NCBI GenBank assembly: GCA_963556495.2
Contig: OY747704.1
Location: 34,194,501-34,258,500, forward strand
Origin: Valencia hispanica
Taxonomy: Eukaryota; Chordata; Actinopteri; Cyprinodontiformes; Valenciidae
Length of the DNA: 64,000 nt
Direction of reading: 5' to 3'
The translations under genes were made by a program, and so were the position numbers. The notes under the pieces were generated by a model. It did no database searches. It was not told the DNA's origin and was given only the letters and a program-made list of their open reading frames with translations. Positions 13,165-25,570 of this stretch are shown one piece after another; position 1 is the first letter of the stretch, and each line of letters starts with the position of its first letter.

Positions 13165-14489
13165 GTAACATAAGTATGATAATTATAAATGCACTGAGAA
13201 ATATGCCTCTGGGTGGTTTTTAATTTTTTAGCTTGATTGACCCTGAATGGTAACTGGTCCGTTGGACATCGCTGAATGTGTCGTACCTAAAAGCTGGATG
13301 TTGTTATTGAGTAAAACAAGGCTCAAAGTTTGTTATTTTCATTTGTTATTTTCAGAATGTATTTTAAAGAAAAGACATGTCAGTGATTTATTTTGGCTGT
13401 GAAAGAGAACAGATAATAGGAAGGTTGAGCAGAGAACTGTCATTAATGGAGCTTAAATTGTTGGATTTCTTTCAATTCTTAATGCTAAGGTGAGAACTTT
13501 TATTTTCTTGGAAATATACGAACAGAGAGACTGCGGTTTAAGTCATTCTAGTCATGCTAAGCACCAGAACCAGATTGTAAACTCCATCACAATTTTGTCT
13601 AAATAAAACCTAAATTTTAATAAAAGTTTTAAATTGGGTAAAATCTGTGTTATTTGGTTAAATCTTTATAAAAATGTTAGATCTGCCACATAATTTGGAT
13701 TGGTGCATCTGTCATCATAAACGGACTTTTGTTCCAAGCTTTATCTGATAAAATTATATGTACAGACCAGAACAGAAATGTACTGTTCTAGTTTGTACAC
13801 ATGTAACAGAACAGTAATCTACTGTAATTATGTTGATTGTTCTCCTCTAATAATTTCCAAGCATAGTTTGTAGTTCCAGAATTAAGTAGTCAATGCTTTT
13901 TTGCTATTCTTTTAAAGGCTTTTGACAAGTTGGTTAGCTGTATTATATGTATATATTATTTTCTGTTTCTGTTGACAGGATGCTAAAACATTTTAAATGA
14001 GTGAAAAAAACAACCATTAGGACTATATTTTCAATTATATTCACTTTGTTTGGATAGAGTAAAATGCATGATTTTCTCTTGATTCACACCTTGGGCTTTC
14101 CTCTCTTCTGTTACATGCAAACAGAGATTTGGGGATGTCTTGGAAATATGATTAGTTTTTGCAGTTATCAAAGGGAAGAGAAAAGATAAAATAATTCTTA
14201 AAATAATATTTATCCATGGGAAAAATAACAATAAATGCTTCTTTTAGATGTATCATTATCAGAACAGTAGTTTCAATCTCACGGTTTTTGACAAAACTGA
14301 GATAAAGCCAAAATGTAGAATCTGTAAGGGGAAAATTGTGTACAGCCTTGGTGATTCCATATGATTTAAGTGAGTAAATATGCAATTAGCTAAATAAAAT
14401 TCATTTGATAAACTGATTATCAGCAAGCTTGACCCCCTCTGAAATGTTAAAGACTAACTAATGAAACCCAAAAACCTTTGTTTGCAAAA

Positions 14490-15465
14490 TTTGATCTCAA
14501 GGAACCACAAAACCTCTGTGACAATGTCCTTTAAACACCTGAGACAAAAGTAGAGTTGTTCAACCAAACTACACAGCATAATATTTGGCAAGAACACATT
14601 AAATCAGCAGAGACACACTTAATAACTGCCTAGAATGATGGCAGATGGCTAATAATCTGGGCTTGTTAAGAAGCTCCAGGAGCTGTGTACAATGGTGTCA
14701 TGGAGATGACCATTAACTGATATATATAGAAAAATGTTTTAGAGTCAAATGTGACACCACTGTCAACCAATGTCTAAAGCTTGGTCCAAAGTCTGAAGTA
14801 AGGACAGGATAATTGCACTAAGCACAGCAGAAAGTATTTTACAAAATAGCTAAAAAAAGAATCAATGTGTGTAAATGGGCCTAATTAAAGAGCATCTCAC
14901 CCCCCCTACCAGAGTCTAACTCCACCCACATTTCCGGTTTGAAAAATGCAGCAAAAGGAGGCGCTGCCTGGCAGACTGAGGGACGTCTGGGGGAGAGGGG
15001 TAGGCAGCGTCAACACTTCCTTGCTATTCCGACTCGCTCTGGAGGCATGGCCAAGCTTGTTTTATACCCCACAGCGGCAGGATGGCTGACGTCAGCCATC
15101 ACCACAGAGCAAATACCAATGCCTGATTCAAATTCAAGTGCAGTGTAAAGTTTTAACTTGAAGAGGATGCCACACTGATGGTTTTTGGTAGAAAATCTAT
15201 ATTTTTACTTAACTGTAGGTAGACAGTACTGTTATTTATACAGTTTATCAGCAAGAACAAGTTGATTTGGGGTGAGTTATTATTTAAAGTCCAGACTTTA
15301 CCCTGATTGAAATGCAGTCTTGGACCTCTAAATATAAGTATGATGCAGAGTTTGTCAAAATCCCACAATGATGCGAGAGACTAAACTCATATAGATTCAA
15401 GATATTGCTGCTAAAGTTTCTGAACGCTATTAAATCATGGGGTGCATTTTGTCTTCCACATACCT
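14490..15465 (+). mobile_element. Decayed Tc1/mariner element, sense, with a nested insertion
   Basis: Tc1 transposase-like blocks are visible in + sense: 'ccacaaaacctctgtgac' near 14505, 'tctagagtcaaatgtgac' in degraded form near 14742, 'gtccagactttaccctgattg' near 15288, 'gatgcgagagactaaactc' near 15370 and 'gatattgctgctaaag' near 15400. The frame is broken throughout. Sequence from 14891 to 15281 does not belong and interrupts the element. Confidence 0.7.
14891..15281. mobile_element. Short inserted element with TIR-like ends and 8-bp duplication
   Basis: This 391-bp GC-richer block interrupts a Tc1 remnant. AATTAAAG at 14883-14890 and ATTTAAAG at 15282-15289 match at 7 of 8 positions. 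The left end reads AGCATCTCACCCC and the complement of the right end AATAACTCACCCC, which is a weak terminal inverted repeat. An 8-bp duplication would suit a hAT-type non-autonomous element. The 69-codon frame at 14939-15148 has no recognisable protein. Confidence 0.5.
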
Positions 15466-16024
15466 GCTTTCCATTTTGGCTTAGTTTTTGTTTTTTAAAT
15501 AATTACCTAATGATCTATCTACTTTTACACTTAAGTTAGATTTAACCAACTGTACAACCTAATAAAGAGAGTTCTCTTTTTTTTCACGACTATGCATAGC
15601 TAAGTGATGGATTGACTAATAAGAGATGTGATGTTGTTTTCATGCAAATAATTGTACCTGTCACATACTTTTTAAGGCCTTTATGCCAGTGTCATTTATT
15701 TTCTGTTTCCCCCGTTATGCTGTCAGTCTCTGATGGTTTGGATTAATCTATCTCTTCCAGAGACTGCTCTAATCCATCAAAGGAGATCCTCTGTTCCTCT
15801 TTCTCTGTCATTCCCGCTCTCTGTTATTTTTTTCCCCTGTCCCTTCCCATCTGTACATTTACTGCAATCACATTCCCTGTTCATCAGCATTCACCTCTCT
15901 CCATTCTTCTCCCAGGACTCAGGCTTTACATGTTATGTCTCTTTTTCTCTCTCATCACAATCACAATAATGTCTTTTTTCCTGTTTAAATTGAGCTATTT
16001 TTTAGACTCTGGTATGTATACTAT

Positions 16025-16025
<1 letters not shown>

Positions 16026-16060
<35 letters not shown>
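16026..16060. repeat. (TA)n microsatellite
   Basis: About 17 uninterrupted TA units. The 15930-16142 open frame running through it is not a gene. Confidence 0.9.
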
Positions 16061-16061
<1 letters not shown>

Positions 16062-16559
16062 TTTCTCTTTGCATGCATATTCCAATTCTTTGTTAAAAAT
16101 CAGAAACAGCAGACATCAGTCAACAGAAGTTCTTTAAACTGATCTTATTGAATTTTCAGTTTTTTAACTGAGGATAAATTATGAGCAAATTGGGAAAAAA
16201 AGTTACTTGGCACAGTCAAGAGTGCATCCATGCAAATGACTGGTAGAAGGCACGACACCGCCTCCACAAATCTGAAATAAATACTTTTCTTCAAATGAAC
16301 CTCAGCTTGAAATGAATTAATGAAGTTATTTCACGGGGTATCATAGTTCATAAACCAATTATATCCTATATTACCATTCACTGAATAGTACAAACACATT
16401 TGCTTGCATATATCATGAAAAGTCACAATGTTTAACAACAGTATGTAAAGATGTAGAAACTAAGAAAATAACTTGATCTAATTTTGACTTATAACATTGC
16501 AGTCTTTTAGATTTATAATATAGCAAATGTTTTCAGTGTGTGGGAGTTCAGAGTCAGTG

Positions 16560-17720
16560 CTTAAAGAGCCACTATTCACAGACCTATTCAGGACATGAGT
16601 TAGAACTTTCACATTTCATGTACTAAGCCATTCCTGAACCAGAAACAACATCAGAAGCGTCTTACCTGGGCTAAAGAGAAAAACCACGGTACTTAGTGGG
16701 CCAATGTCCTCTTTTAAGATAAAAGTAAATTTTACACTCCATTTGGAAATCAAGGTCCCATGAGTCTGGAGGAAGGGTGGGGAGACACAAAATTCAAGTT
16801 GATTAAAGTCCAGTGGGAAGTTTTAACAGTCAGTGAAGTAGGGAGCCATGTCATTTGCTGCTTTTGTGAAACTCTGTTTTATCAAATCTGAAGTTATCTT
16901 CTATGAAATTCTAGATCACATTTTGCTCCCCTCTGATGACAGGCTTTATGTAGCAGGATTTGGCAACAGTCCTCACTGACAAAAGCTTAAATAGCTGTGG
17001 TTTTATGACCAATACATATTGCTATACTTGCTTGGCCTGCAAACTCACCTAACCTTTGGGGCGACCATGGCTCAAGTGGTAGGAGTTTGTCCCATAACTG
17101 GTGAGTTGAACCCCCACTCGGTCGTTGTGTCCCTGGGCAAGACGCTTCATCCGCCTTGCCTGCTGGTGGTGGTCAGAGGGCCCGGTGGCACCTGTGTACG
17201 ACAGCCTCACTTCTATCAGTGTGCACCAGGGCAGTTGTGGCTACAATGTAGCTCACCACCAGCAGTGTGTGAATGTGTGAATGAACGAATGTTGTGTAAA
17301 GCGCTTTCTGGTCCTCTGAGTGGAAAAGCACTATACAAAAGCAGGTCATTTACCTAAAGCCCATTGAGAATATATGACATATTGTCAAGAATAAGATGGT
17401 AGACATCAGATCCAACAATGCAGAAGATTGCTAATAAAGTAAACTGGACTTCTTTAACACCTCAGCAGAGGCCACCTCTTTGCAATGGTGCATTGATGCC
17501 GTAATTCATGCAAAATGAACCCTGACCAAGTACTGAGTACATATACTCTAAAGTACAGAGACATGGTCAGCTGATATTTTTGTGCTTAAAAGTATTGTCT
17601 TTTTTGGTTGTATGCAATGTAGATTTTTAAAGAAACTGAAGCTTGGGGTTTCATCAGCTGTAATTATGATCAAATTGTACAGAAATACTCACTGGGGGCC
17701 AGCACATTTACAGGGGTGGG
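16560..17720 (+). mobile_element. Decayed Tc1/mariner element, sense, split by a SINE
   Basis: Blocks match the C-terminal half of a fish Tc1 transposase in + sense: 'gggagccatgtcatttgctg' near 16841, 'tggcctgcaaactcacctaa' just before the SINE, then 'agcccattgagaatatatg', 'taacacctcagcag', 'gcattgatgccgtaattcat' and 'tgaccaagtactgagt' after it. The frame is broken. A related but shorter copy is at about 27175-27430. Confidence 0.7.
17053..17351 (+). mobile_element. tRNA-derived SINE nested in Tc1, with target duplication
   Basis: This is the same family as 10762-11090, with head 'ggcgaccatggctcaagtgg', core 'ccctgggcaagacgcttc', 'accagggcagttgtggctac' and end 'aaagcgctttctggtcc'. ACCTAA occurs at 17047-17052 and again at 17352-17357, and Tc1 sequence continues across the junction, so the SINE is younger than the Tc1 copy. 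The 17019-17357 open frame is not a gene. Confidence 0.85.
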
Positions 17721-19441
17721 CTTACTCCCGCTGCCTCCCTTTTTTTGGATTTCACTGCCTACAGTGAGAGAAGTCAGTTTTCATCCAGTAAGATTTTATT
17801 GTTGGCTTTTCAAGACACTTTTTATTCAAAGTAAATTCCTGTAAACCCTTAAGCACAATTTGTAAGGTTTGTGTTTAGTGGAAACCTGGATGATTAGACT
17901 TTGACTCAGTTTACTGTAAAAACAAAAATGTGAGGTCAGTGCGGGAGAAGAAACAAACAGAAAGCTATAAAAAATGTATGTATTTAGTGCTGAATGTCTT
18001 AGATAGAGACGGAGCAACATTTTATCTGTGAAGCATTTGGATGCTTGTCACTGCACTGAGGGACGACCTCTGATTGTTAAAAATGAAGAATTATGTCCTT
18101 GAGTATATCGCTCTTTGTCTCCTCTGTGTTTACTCGTTAATTAAATTTCAGCAGGAATTATTTGGCAGGAATATCCATTAGCTTTAAGGGTAAACAGCAT
18201 AGAGGTAGAGAAAGTAGAGGACTGATAGCTGACAGGTGCATGCGTGTCTATGGCTATGAGGAAGGGAGGTCATGATGAGTGACTTAAAAATAGGAATATC
18301 TTGGAGGGAACAGCAGGATTTCAGGGGGTATGTCCAAAAAATTTGAGCCTGGTGTGAACAAAGCTGAATTTGTTCTCAGTAGGTAACTGGCCTTCTGTGA
18401 TCAAAGCAAAATTTAGTAAGTTATGATTTTAATTATGGATAGGCCTCCTGCCTTCATAGACAGTCTGTTTATTATTATATGTGGCTGCTCTGTGAGATAA
18501 TGGAGCTAACAAATTACAAGCTGCTCTAAATTATAAACCTTTTAGTGAAACTTAGCGATTACAGTCAAGAAAAAGAAGTCCTGTACATCCTTTGCTGAAC
18601 AGTTACCCTTGGAAAAGTTGGTTCTTTCCTTATTTTTGGATATCAACCCTCTATGACAGGCATCCAGAGTGACAATCATACTAGGCCTTGGAGATGTGAG
18701 GCATTGCGCTATAGGTCATTATTAACCAAAAAAGAAGACCATATATTTCAACAGTCACAAATACTGTTGTCATATGTTATAGGAATGTGCTCAAATCAAG
18801 TTACATACCTGTAATTCAAACTTGAACAGCTGTATTCACAAAACAGCTAGAACATTTTCAACTTCTGGGTCTGGATATTTACTAGTTTCCACACACTTTG
18901 TGTCCCAGTCAAATCAAACACATCTAAGGTTTTTTAATAACAGAGAAACACTTGTGTAGAAAGTGGGCTCTGTTGGGTTTCTGCCCTCACAGCTAAGTAA
19001 CCTTTTTTCCATAAGATGAAGTTGTAACAAGACGAGTTCACAAGTATACAAAAGGGACTGTAGTGAATTTGTTACCAAGTTGCTTGGACTGTAGCTTCCT
19101 AAAACACAAACACTGAGATTAAGTTTAGTTTCAATTAAGTTAAACTCAGTTCAGTTAAGTTTTACTTAAATAGCTCCAAAATACAACAAATGTCTTCTCA
19201 AAGCAGATTACATGACAAACAGGGTATACACATTTTCAGTAACCGTATCGGTTTACTATTGTCCTCCCATATGAACATTTTCTTTGCAGCTGGATGTAAA
19301 ACATAAAAATGCAAACACAGACAAAGTCAGTGGCAAAACTAGTAAAGAAAACTCTGGGAAAAATATGAGTACTGATATAAATTAGAAAGTGATCAGACTA
19401 AAATGACGAACAACCCATTAAATACACAAAACTTCAATATA

Positions 19442-19444
<3 letters not shown>

Positions 19445-19531
<87 letters not shown>
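19445..19531. repeat. (TA)n microsatellite
   Basis: A run of TA units with a single C interruption near 19507. It could extrude as a cruciform or vary in length between individuals. The Tyr-Ile repeat frame on the - strand is an artefact of it. Confidence 0.95.
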
Positions 19532-19879
19532 CTGGTATATTCAATTCTTTCCAATAAAATCTAGTCTTATAATTACATTTAAATGCAAGTGCATACAGCC
19601 AGAGTAATTTTATCATGTAATGGCAATTTGTGAAAAGCTGTATATCTAAGTAAGTCCAGATAACATGACCCCAAAATATGCTTAAATGCTGATAATGTGT
19701 ACTCTTTATGAAAATGCAAAACCCTCTCTGCCAGAGACACTACCTCTATTAAAAAGGTCTAAGCAATTTATTCAATAAATATCCTTTATTATTCATCTCA
19801 GTCCAACAATCATGGAAAATACTCGAATTTTATTTAATAGCATTAATCTTTGAAAACTGCTTGATTATTTATGCTTATA

Positions 19880-19926
19880 ACAACAACACCACCACCACCA
19901 CCAACAACAATAATAATAATAATAAC

Positions 19927-20004
<78 letters not shown>
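19880..20004. repeat. Compound triplet microsatellite (CAA/CCA)n(AAT)n(ATT)n
   Basis: The triplets change from CAA and CCA to AAT and then to a long ATT run, so the centre is self-complementary (AATAATAATAACTATTATTATT). Poly-Tyr and poly-Ile open frames across it are artefacts. Confidence 0.95.
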
Positions 20005-20006
<2 letters not shown>

Positions 20007-20427
20007 GTATGAATTTGAAATTTTTTTTACATTTAAACTCAGATACTAGGTATAGTCGTTACTTGCCATCTACATTCTTCCCCTGTTGTTTTTTTCTCAC
20101 TACCTCCTCCTAGTAGCCCCTATGCACAACTATCATGACTGGTCCATGATTCAGATCATGCCCCTTTGTGCTACACTATCACACCAGCCTCAGACAGCTT
20201 ATCAACAGCCATCCTTATCCTCATCTTACTCCCCTTACTGCTGCTCACTGATTTTGCAACACCTTGGACTATAATGCTGACAAAAGAAGATATTGTACTT
20301 GACCCTTCATTGTCCTCAGATAATATTTTCTCTAGCTCTGACTCTAGAGCCATATTGTCTCTTCTTTCTTTAATAGGATTAATAAAAAGATTTTTTCTTG
20401 TCCTATCTTTTTGTTATGTCATTTCAG

Positions 20428-20645
20428 CTGATCTACTGACTGCCCCTCCAGACCTGACAAATGCAGCTGCTATGTATCGTGGCCCGGTTTATGCGCTTCA
20501 CGACGTGTCTGATAAAATTCCGATGACCAACTCCCCCCTTCTGGATCCTCTTCCTAACTTGAAGATCAAAGTCTACAACTCATCAGGTCTGGTCACACCA
20601 CCAGATGACCTCGGTGGGGACTTCACTTCAAAATTGTCTCCTAAG
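20428..20645 (+). CDS. unc5c: unc5c exon: cytoplasmic juxtamembrane linker
   Basis: The acceptor is gtcatttcag and the donor CCTAAG|gtaatg; the exon runs phase 1 to phase 0. It encodes [54 protein letters not shown] and [14 protein letters not shown]. This linker is highly conserved in UNC5C and in other members is the region reported to contain a caspase cleavage site. The upstream open frame from 20166 is intronic read-through, not coding. Confidence 0.96.
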
Positions 20646-21587
20646 GTAATGTTACAAGTGCAGCCACTAATAGAAGCAGGATCTTCCATCTCCATTTGAT
20701 CTTCTCTCAGTCCAAAGTTTTATGTTTGCACTGGATACTTTCAAAGCATCACTCAGCTATAACAGCACAAAAAAGAGGATTTAAAAGTGCTGGTATTTCA
20801 GGTCAAAAACAAAAACAAACACTATTAGCATACATGCATCTCAGTGCCCCAATTACTACATGGCAAGCATACTAGAACCAGTTGCCACAAACAGAGATGA
20901 AATCACTCAGATTCATCATAGTACCTGACCTTAGGCAGTACAAAAGTTAAGCTCCTCATCTATGAGCACTACATTAGTCGTGATGATTTCATTCAAACTT
21001 ATGGCCACTTTTTTTTTTTTACTTTAAAAGTTTTTAAACATCTGCTGTAGTTAATGAGTGAATTTTCCTCACATGTATCACAGTTTTTGTTTTAGTTCAA
21101 GACACTGTTTGTTCATGTCAGATTCCAGCTAGCTCTTTTTCACATTACCGGTATATGGTTTGAATGTGAACTAGCAAATTAGCAAATTATACATCCCTGC
21201 TGTGAAGAATGTAAATAAACATAGTGTGAGAACAACATAAAGAAAGAAGCATACTCAAACTAAAAATTCCAATACACAGGAAATATCTTTATACCTTTAC
21301 TTTTTGCATCCTGTTAGCTGAAAATTTGTCTCTTTTAGATTTGTCCATTGTTATGAGTGTCATTTAGTATTCAGTAGTTTAGAATACTTATATTTTTTCA
21401 ATGGTTGGATAGGTATCATAGGTACATAAAAAAAAAGTTACAAGTTTATTTGATATCCACTGAACGGCATCTTCACCAGAGCTATCTGGTGTACCACTCA
21501 GTGCATGTCAGGTTAAAAAACATCTTGTTCCTCTTTCTTCCTCAACATCGTGTTGTAACTTTGACTATTGTCCTGCTTTATTCCTAG
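20646..21587 (+). other. unc5c: unc5c intron
   Basis: A 0.9 kb AT-rich intron. I see no mobile element or RNA gene in it. The acceptor tract is a pyrimidine-rich stretch ending tttattcctag. Confidence 0.8.
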
Positions 21588-21723
21588 GTTACTCAGTCTC
21601 TGTTGGATAACAGTGACAGCCTGAACATTCGCAGCCAGAGCTTAGCCCGGACTAGAGATCCCTCCTGCACTGCTTATGGATCCTTCAATAGTCAGGGAGG
21701 ACACCTCATCGTACCCAACTCAG
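21588..21723 (+). CDS. unc5c: unc5c exon: linker and start of ZU5
   Basis: The acceptor is tttattcctag and the donor AACTCAG|gttaac; the exon runs phase 0 to phase 1. It encodes [20 protein letters not shown], then [20 protein letters not shown] and IVPNSG. The last part is the first strand of the ZU5 domain. The donor gttaac is a weak match to the usual gtragt. Confidence 0.95.
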
Positions 21724-23148
21724 GTTAACTTTGTACTTTTTTAAAGATTCAGTATTTTCTTTAGACATTTGAAATAACAATACATTTAATAAATGTCTGT
21801 GACCATTGAGAAAAGTAATGTTAAAGTAAAGACTTGTCAACAATAAATTTCAACACATAAATACTGTATGGAAAAGTAATTTTGTTCTTCATCCTTTCAT
21901 AAAAAAATACAATAAAATTAAGTAATTTAAATCAAATGCCAAAAATTGTACACCACCATAAGGGACATTCGAAAATAGCAATGTGCACATTTTGGACAGG
22001 TAAGACCAGCGGTTTGAGAAATGAGTCAACAAAGCCATCTACATTAGACATTAAGAACCGGCACTAAACAAAGGTGCTGCCTTTAGGTTTCTTCTTGCTG
22101 ACATCTACATTCCACCCTTGACACCTTGAGACATTTACCCAAATGAACTCACATGTTGTCATCATTAGGTGAAATGTTTGGGTTGCTAAGTGACAATGAC
22201 TCAAACATTTAACCAAATGGCTGGTAGGGTCAGAGACTCAGGTGATCTTAACATCTCAAGTAGTTACCTTACCTGTACTATTAAGAAGCCTACCAGCCCT
22301 TTTAGTTGATAGCTCTGACTACAATTTATAAGCTTGATACTTCTAACCCATATTCAGTACATAAGAAGACTTTAGGATTAAATATTAAATATCATTAAGA
22401 AATAAGAAAAGTCCAGTTACCTTCTACTACAGCACTTAGATTAGCACAGGTTAGTTTTGTCTTTCTGTATCTTAAATTGGGCTGCTATCAGTAATGATTT
22501 ATACTATAGTATTACATCAGATATAGTTAGAAGCAATGCCATTTTTAAAAGTGGACTACTTTCAGCTCAGAAGCAAATCCAGTAAGTACATGTTTCGGGA
22601 AAAAGAGCACAATTGCATAATGCACAGCCCTCATGTATTTCTTAGGTACACATTATGAAGAAATCGGAAATGAGTTGTGAATTGTGGATCCCACAATACA
22701 ATTTCTTCAAGAACAGATTCGGTTTTGTTTCCACAGAATAATGTTTTATCTGTTTGAAAAATGCTTTCCTTTGTGGACTGTATTAAAGAGGATCAAATGT
22801 TTTTTTTATTTAAATATGTCCATAAACAGTTTGAGTTTAATTTATGGACTTTTTGCAGTATTCTGTAAGTACTTAATAATGCAAAAATAACGAATTATGT
22901 AGTCAGACGAGATATGAAGCAGTTCTCAAACTGTTGTAAACATTATAACATATGTCTTTTGATGATGTATTAAAGAGGAGGTTGCAGGATGACTTAAAAA
23001 CAAGATGGTTAACAAAATCTATCAAAGTAATAAAAATGGGAACTGGTTGTGCATTCTATGATTCCGTTGTGCACGAGGAAGTTAATAAATGTAAGGAAAC
23101 TTATTTATGCCTTGGTCTGTTTTGCCCTACTTATTCTCTCTTATGCAG
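21724..23148 (+). other. unc5c: unc5c intron
   Basis: A 1.4 kb AT-rich intron with nothing I can recognise apart from the splice signals (acceptor ctctcttatgcag). Short open frames at 22684-22890 and 22952-23191 show no homology that I know. Confidence 0.75.
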
Positions 23149-23236
23149 GCGTAAGCTTGTTGGTGCCAGCAGGCGCTGTCCCACCGGGTAGAGTGTATGA
23201 GATGCATGTGATGGTGCACAGGAAAGACAGCTTAAG
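23149..23236 (+). CDS. unc5c: unc5c exon: ZU5 domain
   Basis: The acceptor is ctcttatgcag and the donor TTAAG|gtaaat; the exon runs phase 1 to phase 2. It encodes [20 protein letters not shown] followed by MVHRKDSL, the signature strand pair of the ZU5 fold ([15 protein letters not shown]). It is the shortest coding exon of the gene at 88 bases. Confidence 0.96.
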
Positions 23237-23392
23237 GTAAATTGTGCAGCATTGTTTTGTAGATTCTTTCTCTTGTCCAATTTTGCACATTCTTTGTTAG
23301 ATATTTATATCTTCCTCTGGTTAAATTCCATTTTTTTCAATGGAGTAATTACCACTCTTGGTACCTTGTACTTTGCTGTTTTATATTTTATG

Positions 23393-24358
23393 TAGTGCTG
23401 GCATGTGATTAAAAAAACTTTTTGATTAATTAATTATGATCTGTAATTAATTAATCTAATTAATCTCTGTTTTAATCTCACCTAATAATTGCTGAGAAAA
23501 GCAATCATCTTGAAGTATTTTCTTTTAAATTCATTACATTATGGTGGTAGAAAAAAAAGTTTGATACATGTAATAAAAAAACTGGCTTTATGAAGTCATT
23601 TATTGTATTTACCAGACTTGAACAGATGCAGTCCCAGCCATTTACATTCTGCTGTTTTAGTGACTAGCTCCAAGTGGCGCCTGCAACTTTCTGCTTTGAG
23701 CATGCGCGATTAATTAGTGTTCTGGACGCAGTGGGGTAAATATCTTCTCTGAGTTCAGCTGTATTACGGGTTAAAACAACACGTAAAATGCACATTATTT
23801 TTGATACCGATTTCTTGCCATACCAGTGGACCTGGGCGGCCGGGTGTAGGTGCAGTGTGTGGTGCAGACTGGTTGCCTGCTGTAAGCTCTGAGACAGAAG
23901 AGCGCCCCGCTGCTTGGTGAGAAGAATAACAGCGTTACATGCTTCACCCAAAAGTTTACAATAACCCCATAAAAATTTGCTAGATTTGCCTCTACTTGGT
24001 TTTTTTTTTGGTTTTTTTTTAGAAAGAATTGCTAGAGGGGTCTAAAAACCTGCCAAATATAGCAAAGTTGGCAACACTGTCGGCAACTCACCGTTCCTCC
24101 TCACCTCGCCCTCCCCACCACGATGGAAGCGTGGATGAGTTTACAGCCAACCGATGTCCACTTCAGGTTGTGGTGACCCCCGAACAACTCAAGCACAAGA
24201 AGCCCAGTGCATAAAACGGGTTTTAATTAAAGGGAACTTGCATGCAGAAACTGTAAAATTTAGGATAAAAAATTTGATTAACACGATTAAAAAACATAGC
24301 GCGGTAAATATGGCTGTAATTAATTAATCGCAATTAACGCGATAATTTGACACCTCTA
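23393..24358. mobile_element. hAT-like non-autonomous transposon with 8-bp duplication
   Basis: The left end starts TAGTGCTGGCATGTGATTA; the complement of the right end reads TAGAGGTGTCAAATTATCG. Flanks ATTTTATG (23385-23392) and ATTATATG (24359-24366) match at 7 of 8 bases. Inside both ends lie TTAATTAAT-rich tracts (23424-23466 and 24318-24345), typical of an abundant fish family. The ~970-bp interior is GC-richer and codes for no recognisable transposase. Confidence 0.7.
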
Positions 24359-25429
24359 ATTATATGTGGGTATGATGCTAGTAATGACATTGTGGCACAG
24401 ATTAAAGAGAGAATGAGACGGGTTTTTTCTTATTTTATTATGTTTTTGTTATTCCTAGCATATTTATATGTAATTTCTTCATAGTATGTCTACATACACT
24501 ACAGACTGGGGTAATTTATTCAGCAGAGGTCATCTGATACCACCAAAAGACCACTGATACAGTACCTGCACTGAAATTAAGATGAGCAGATTAAAACAGC
24601 ATGTCTGACACATTAATGATGAACTAGTTAGTATCATATTCTGTATAATAATTCAATGAAACAATTCATAAAAACACTTTTCATAAATGTAAAGCCAACA
24701 CTATATGGTTCAATGTGAGGTAATTAACATTCAATATTCCCAAATATGTGAAACTAAGACTGACTATCTTGCAACAAACTGATTTGCATATGCTTCATAT
24801 GGTGTTTCGGGACCAAAAACAAACATGAAGCTTTTGAAAGTAAATGCTGCAATATCTGTTTTTGCAGATTAACTCAGATTAGAGGCTAGTTTGTGGATTA
24901 CTGTAATCCTATTACTTCTACTATAATCCTTTACTCCTAAATCATGTACATGCTTGAGGTTGAACCTTTTGTAGTGTACAAGAGACAAGTTAGAAGAATT
25001 TTTATTTTTTTATTTTTGTGAAACTGACTTCACACATTGGTTGACCTGCAAATGTTCTTCACATTCTGGAACTAATACTAAAAACACCAGCTTCAGTTGA
25101 TGAAAACCGAAGAATGCTTTCAATAATGATTTGGGTAAGTGAAACTTGTAAAGATTCTGTAAAACAAGAGACACTAGTCCTAGCCATCTACACCGTTCCA
25201 GTGCCTTTCTTTATCAATGTCGATCGATAATAATTACAACCTATGCTCCTTGCTGTACTGTTTCTAAGAGTCAAGCGTCTCCTATGTCCTCCGTCTTCAT
25301 CTCACTCAATTACTGGCAAGCAAATTTACAAGGCCAGCTTCATTGACGTACTTCAGCAATAAATTGGCACGCAAGAATTTTGTGCTTTACTTTATCGTAG
25401 CATAAGAGAATAGTTCTGCTACAAACACG

Positions 25430-25487
25430 CATGCACGCACACACATACGCATGCAAACACACACACACGCACGCATGCACGCACGCA

Positions 25488-25526
<39 letters not shown>

Positions 25527-25532
25527 GCACAC

Positions 25533-25568
<36 letters not shown>
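25430..25568. repeat. (AC)n/(ACGC)n microsatellite
   Basis: Alternating purine-pyrimidine repeat of AC units interspersed with ACGC and GCATGC. It gives long Cys/Val-rich open frames on the - strand (25742-25340) that are not genes. Confidence 0.95.

Positions 25569-25570
<2 letters not shown>

Larger units (their letters stand above)
13165..20427 (+). other. unc5c: unc5c intron
   Basis: This 7.3 kb intron holds two + strand Tc1 remnants (about 14490-15465 and 16560-17720), each with a younger insertion inside. It also has a SINE and several microsatellites, including long (TA)n and (ATT)n runs. An antisense LINE-tail-like scrap may lie at 19125-19210 (ttcagttaagttttacttaaatagc). Nothing recognisable is seen in 13165-14480 or 17720-19120. 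Confidence 0.8.

Noticed and set aside
19861..20113. Open frames rich in Asn, Tyr or Ile.
   Set aside because: Triplet microsatellite read in different frames.
20166..20427. Continuous open frame upstream of the 20428 exon that could extend it.
   Set aside because: A good pyrimidine tract and AG precede ADLLTAPPD, the exon phase matches the previous exon there, and the upstream residues do not resemble UNC5C.
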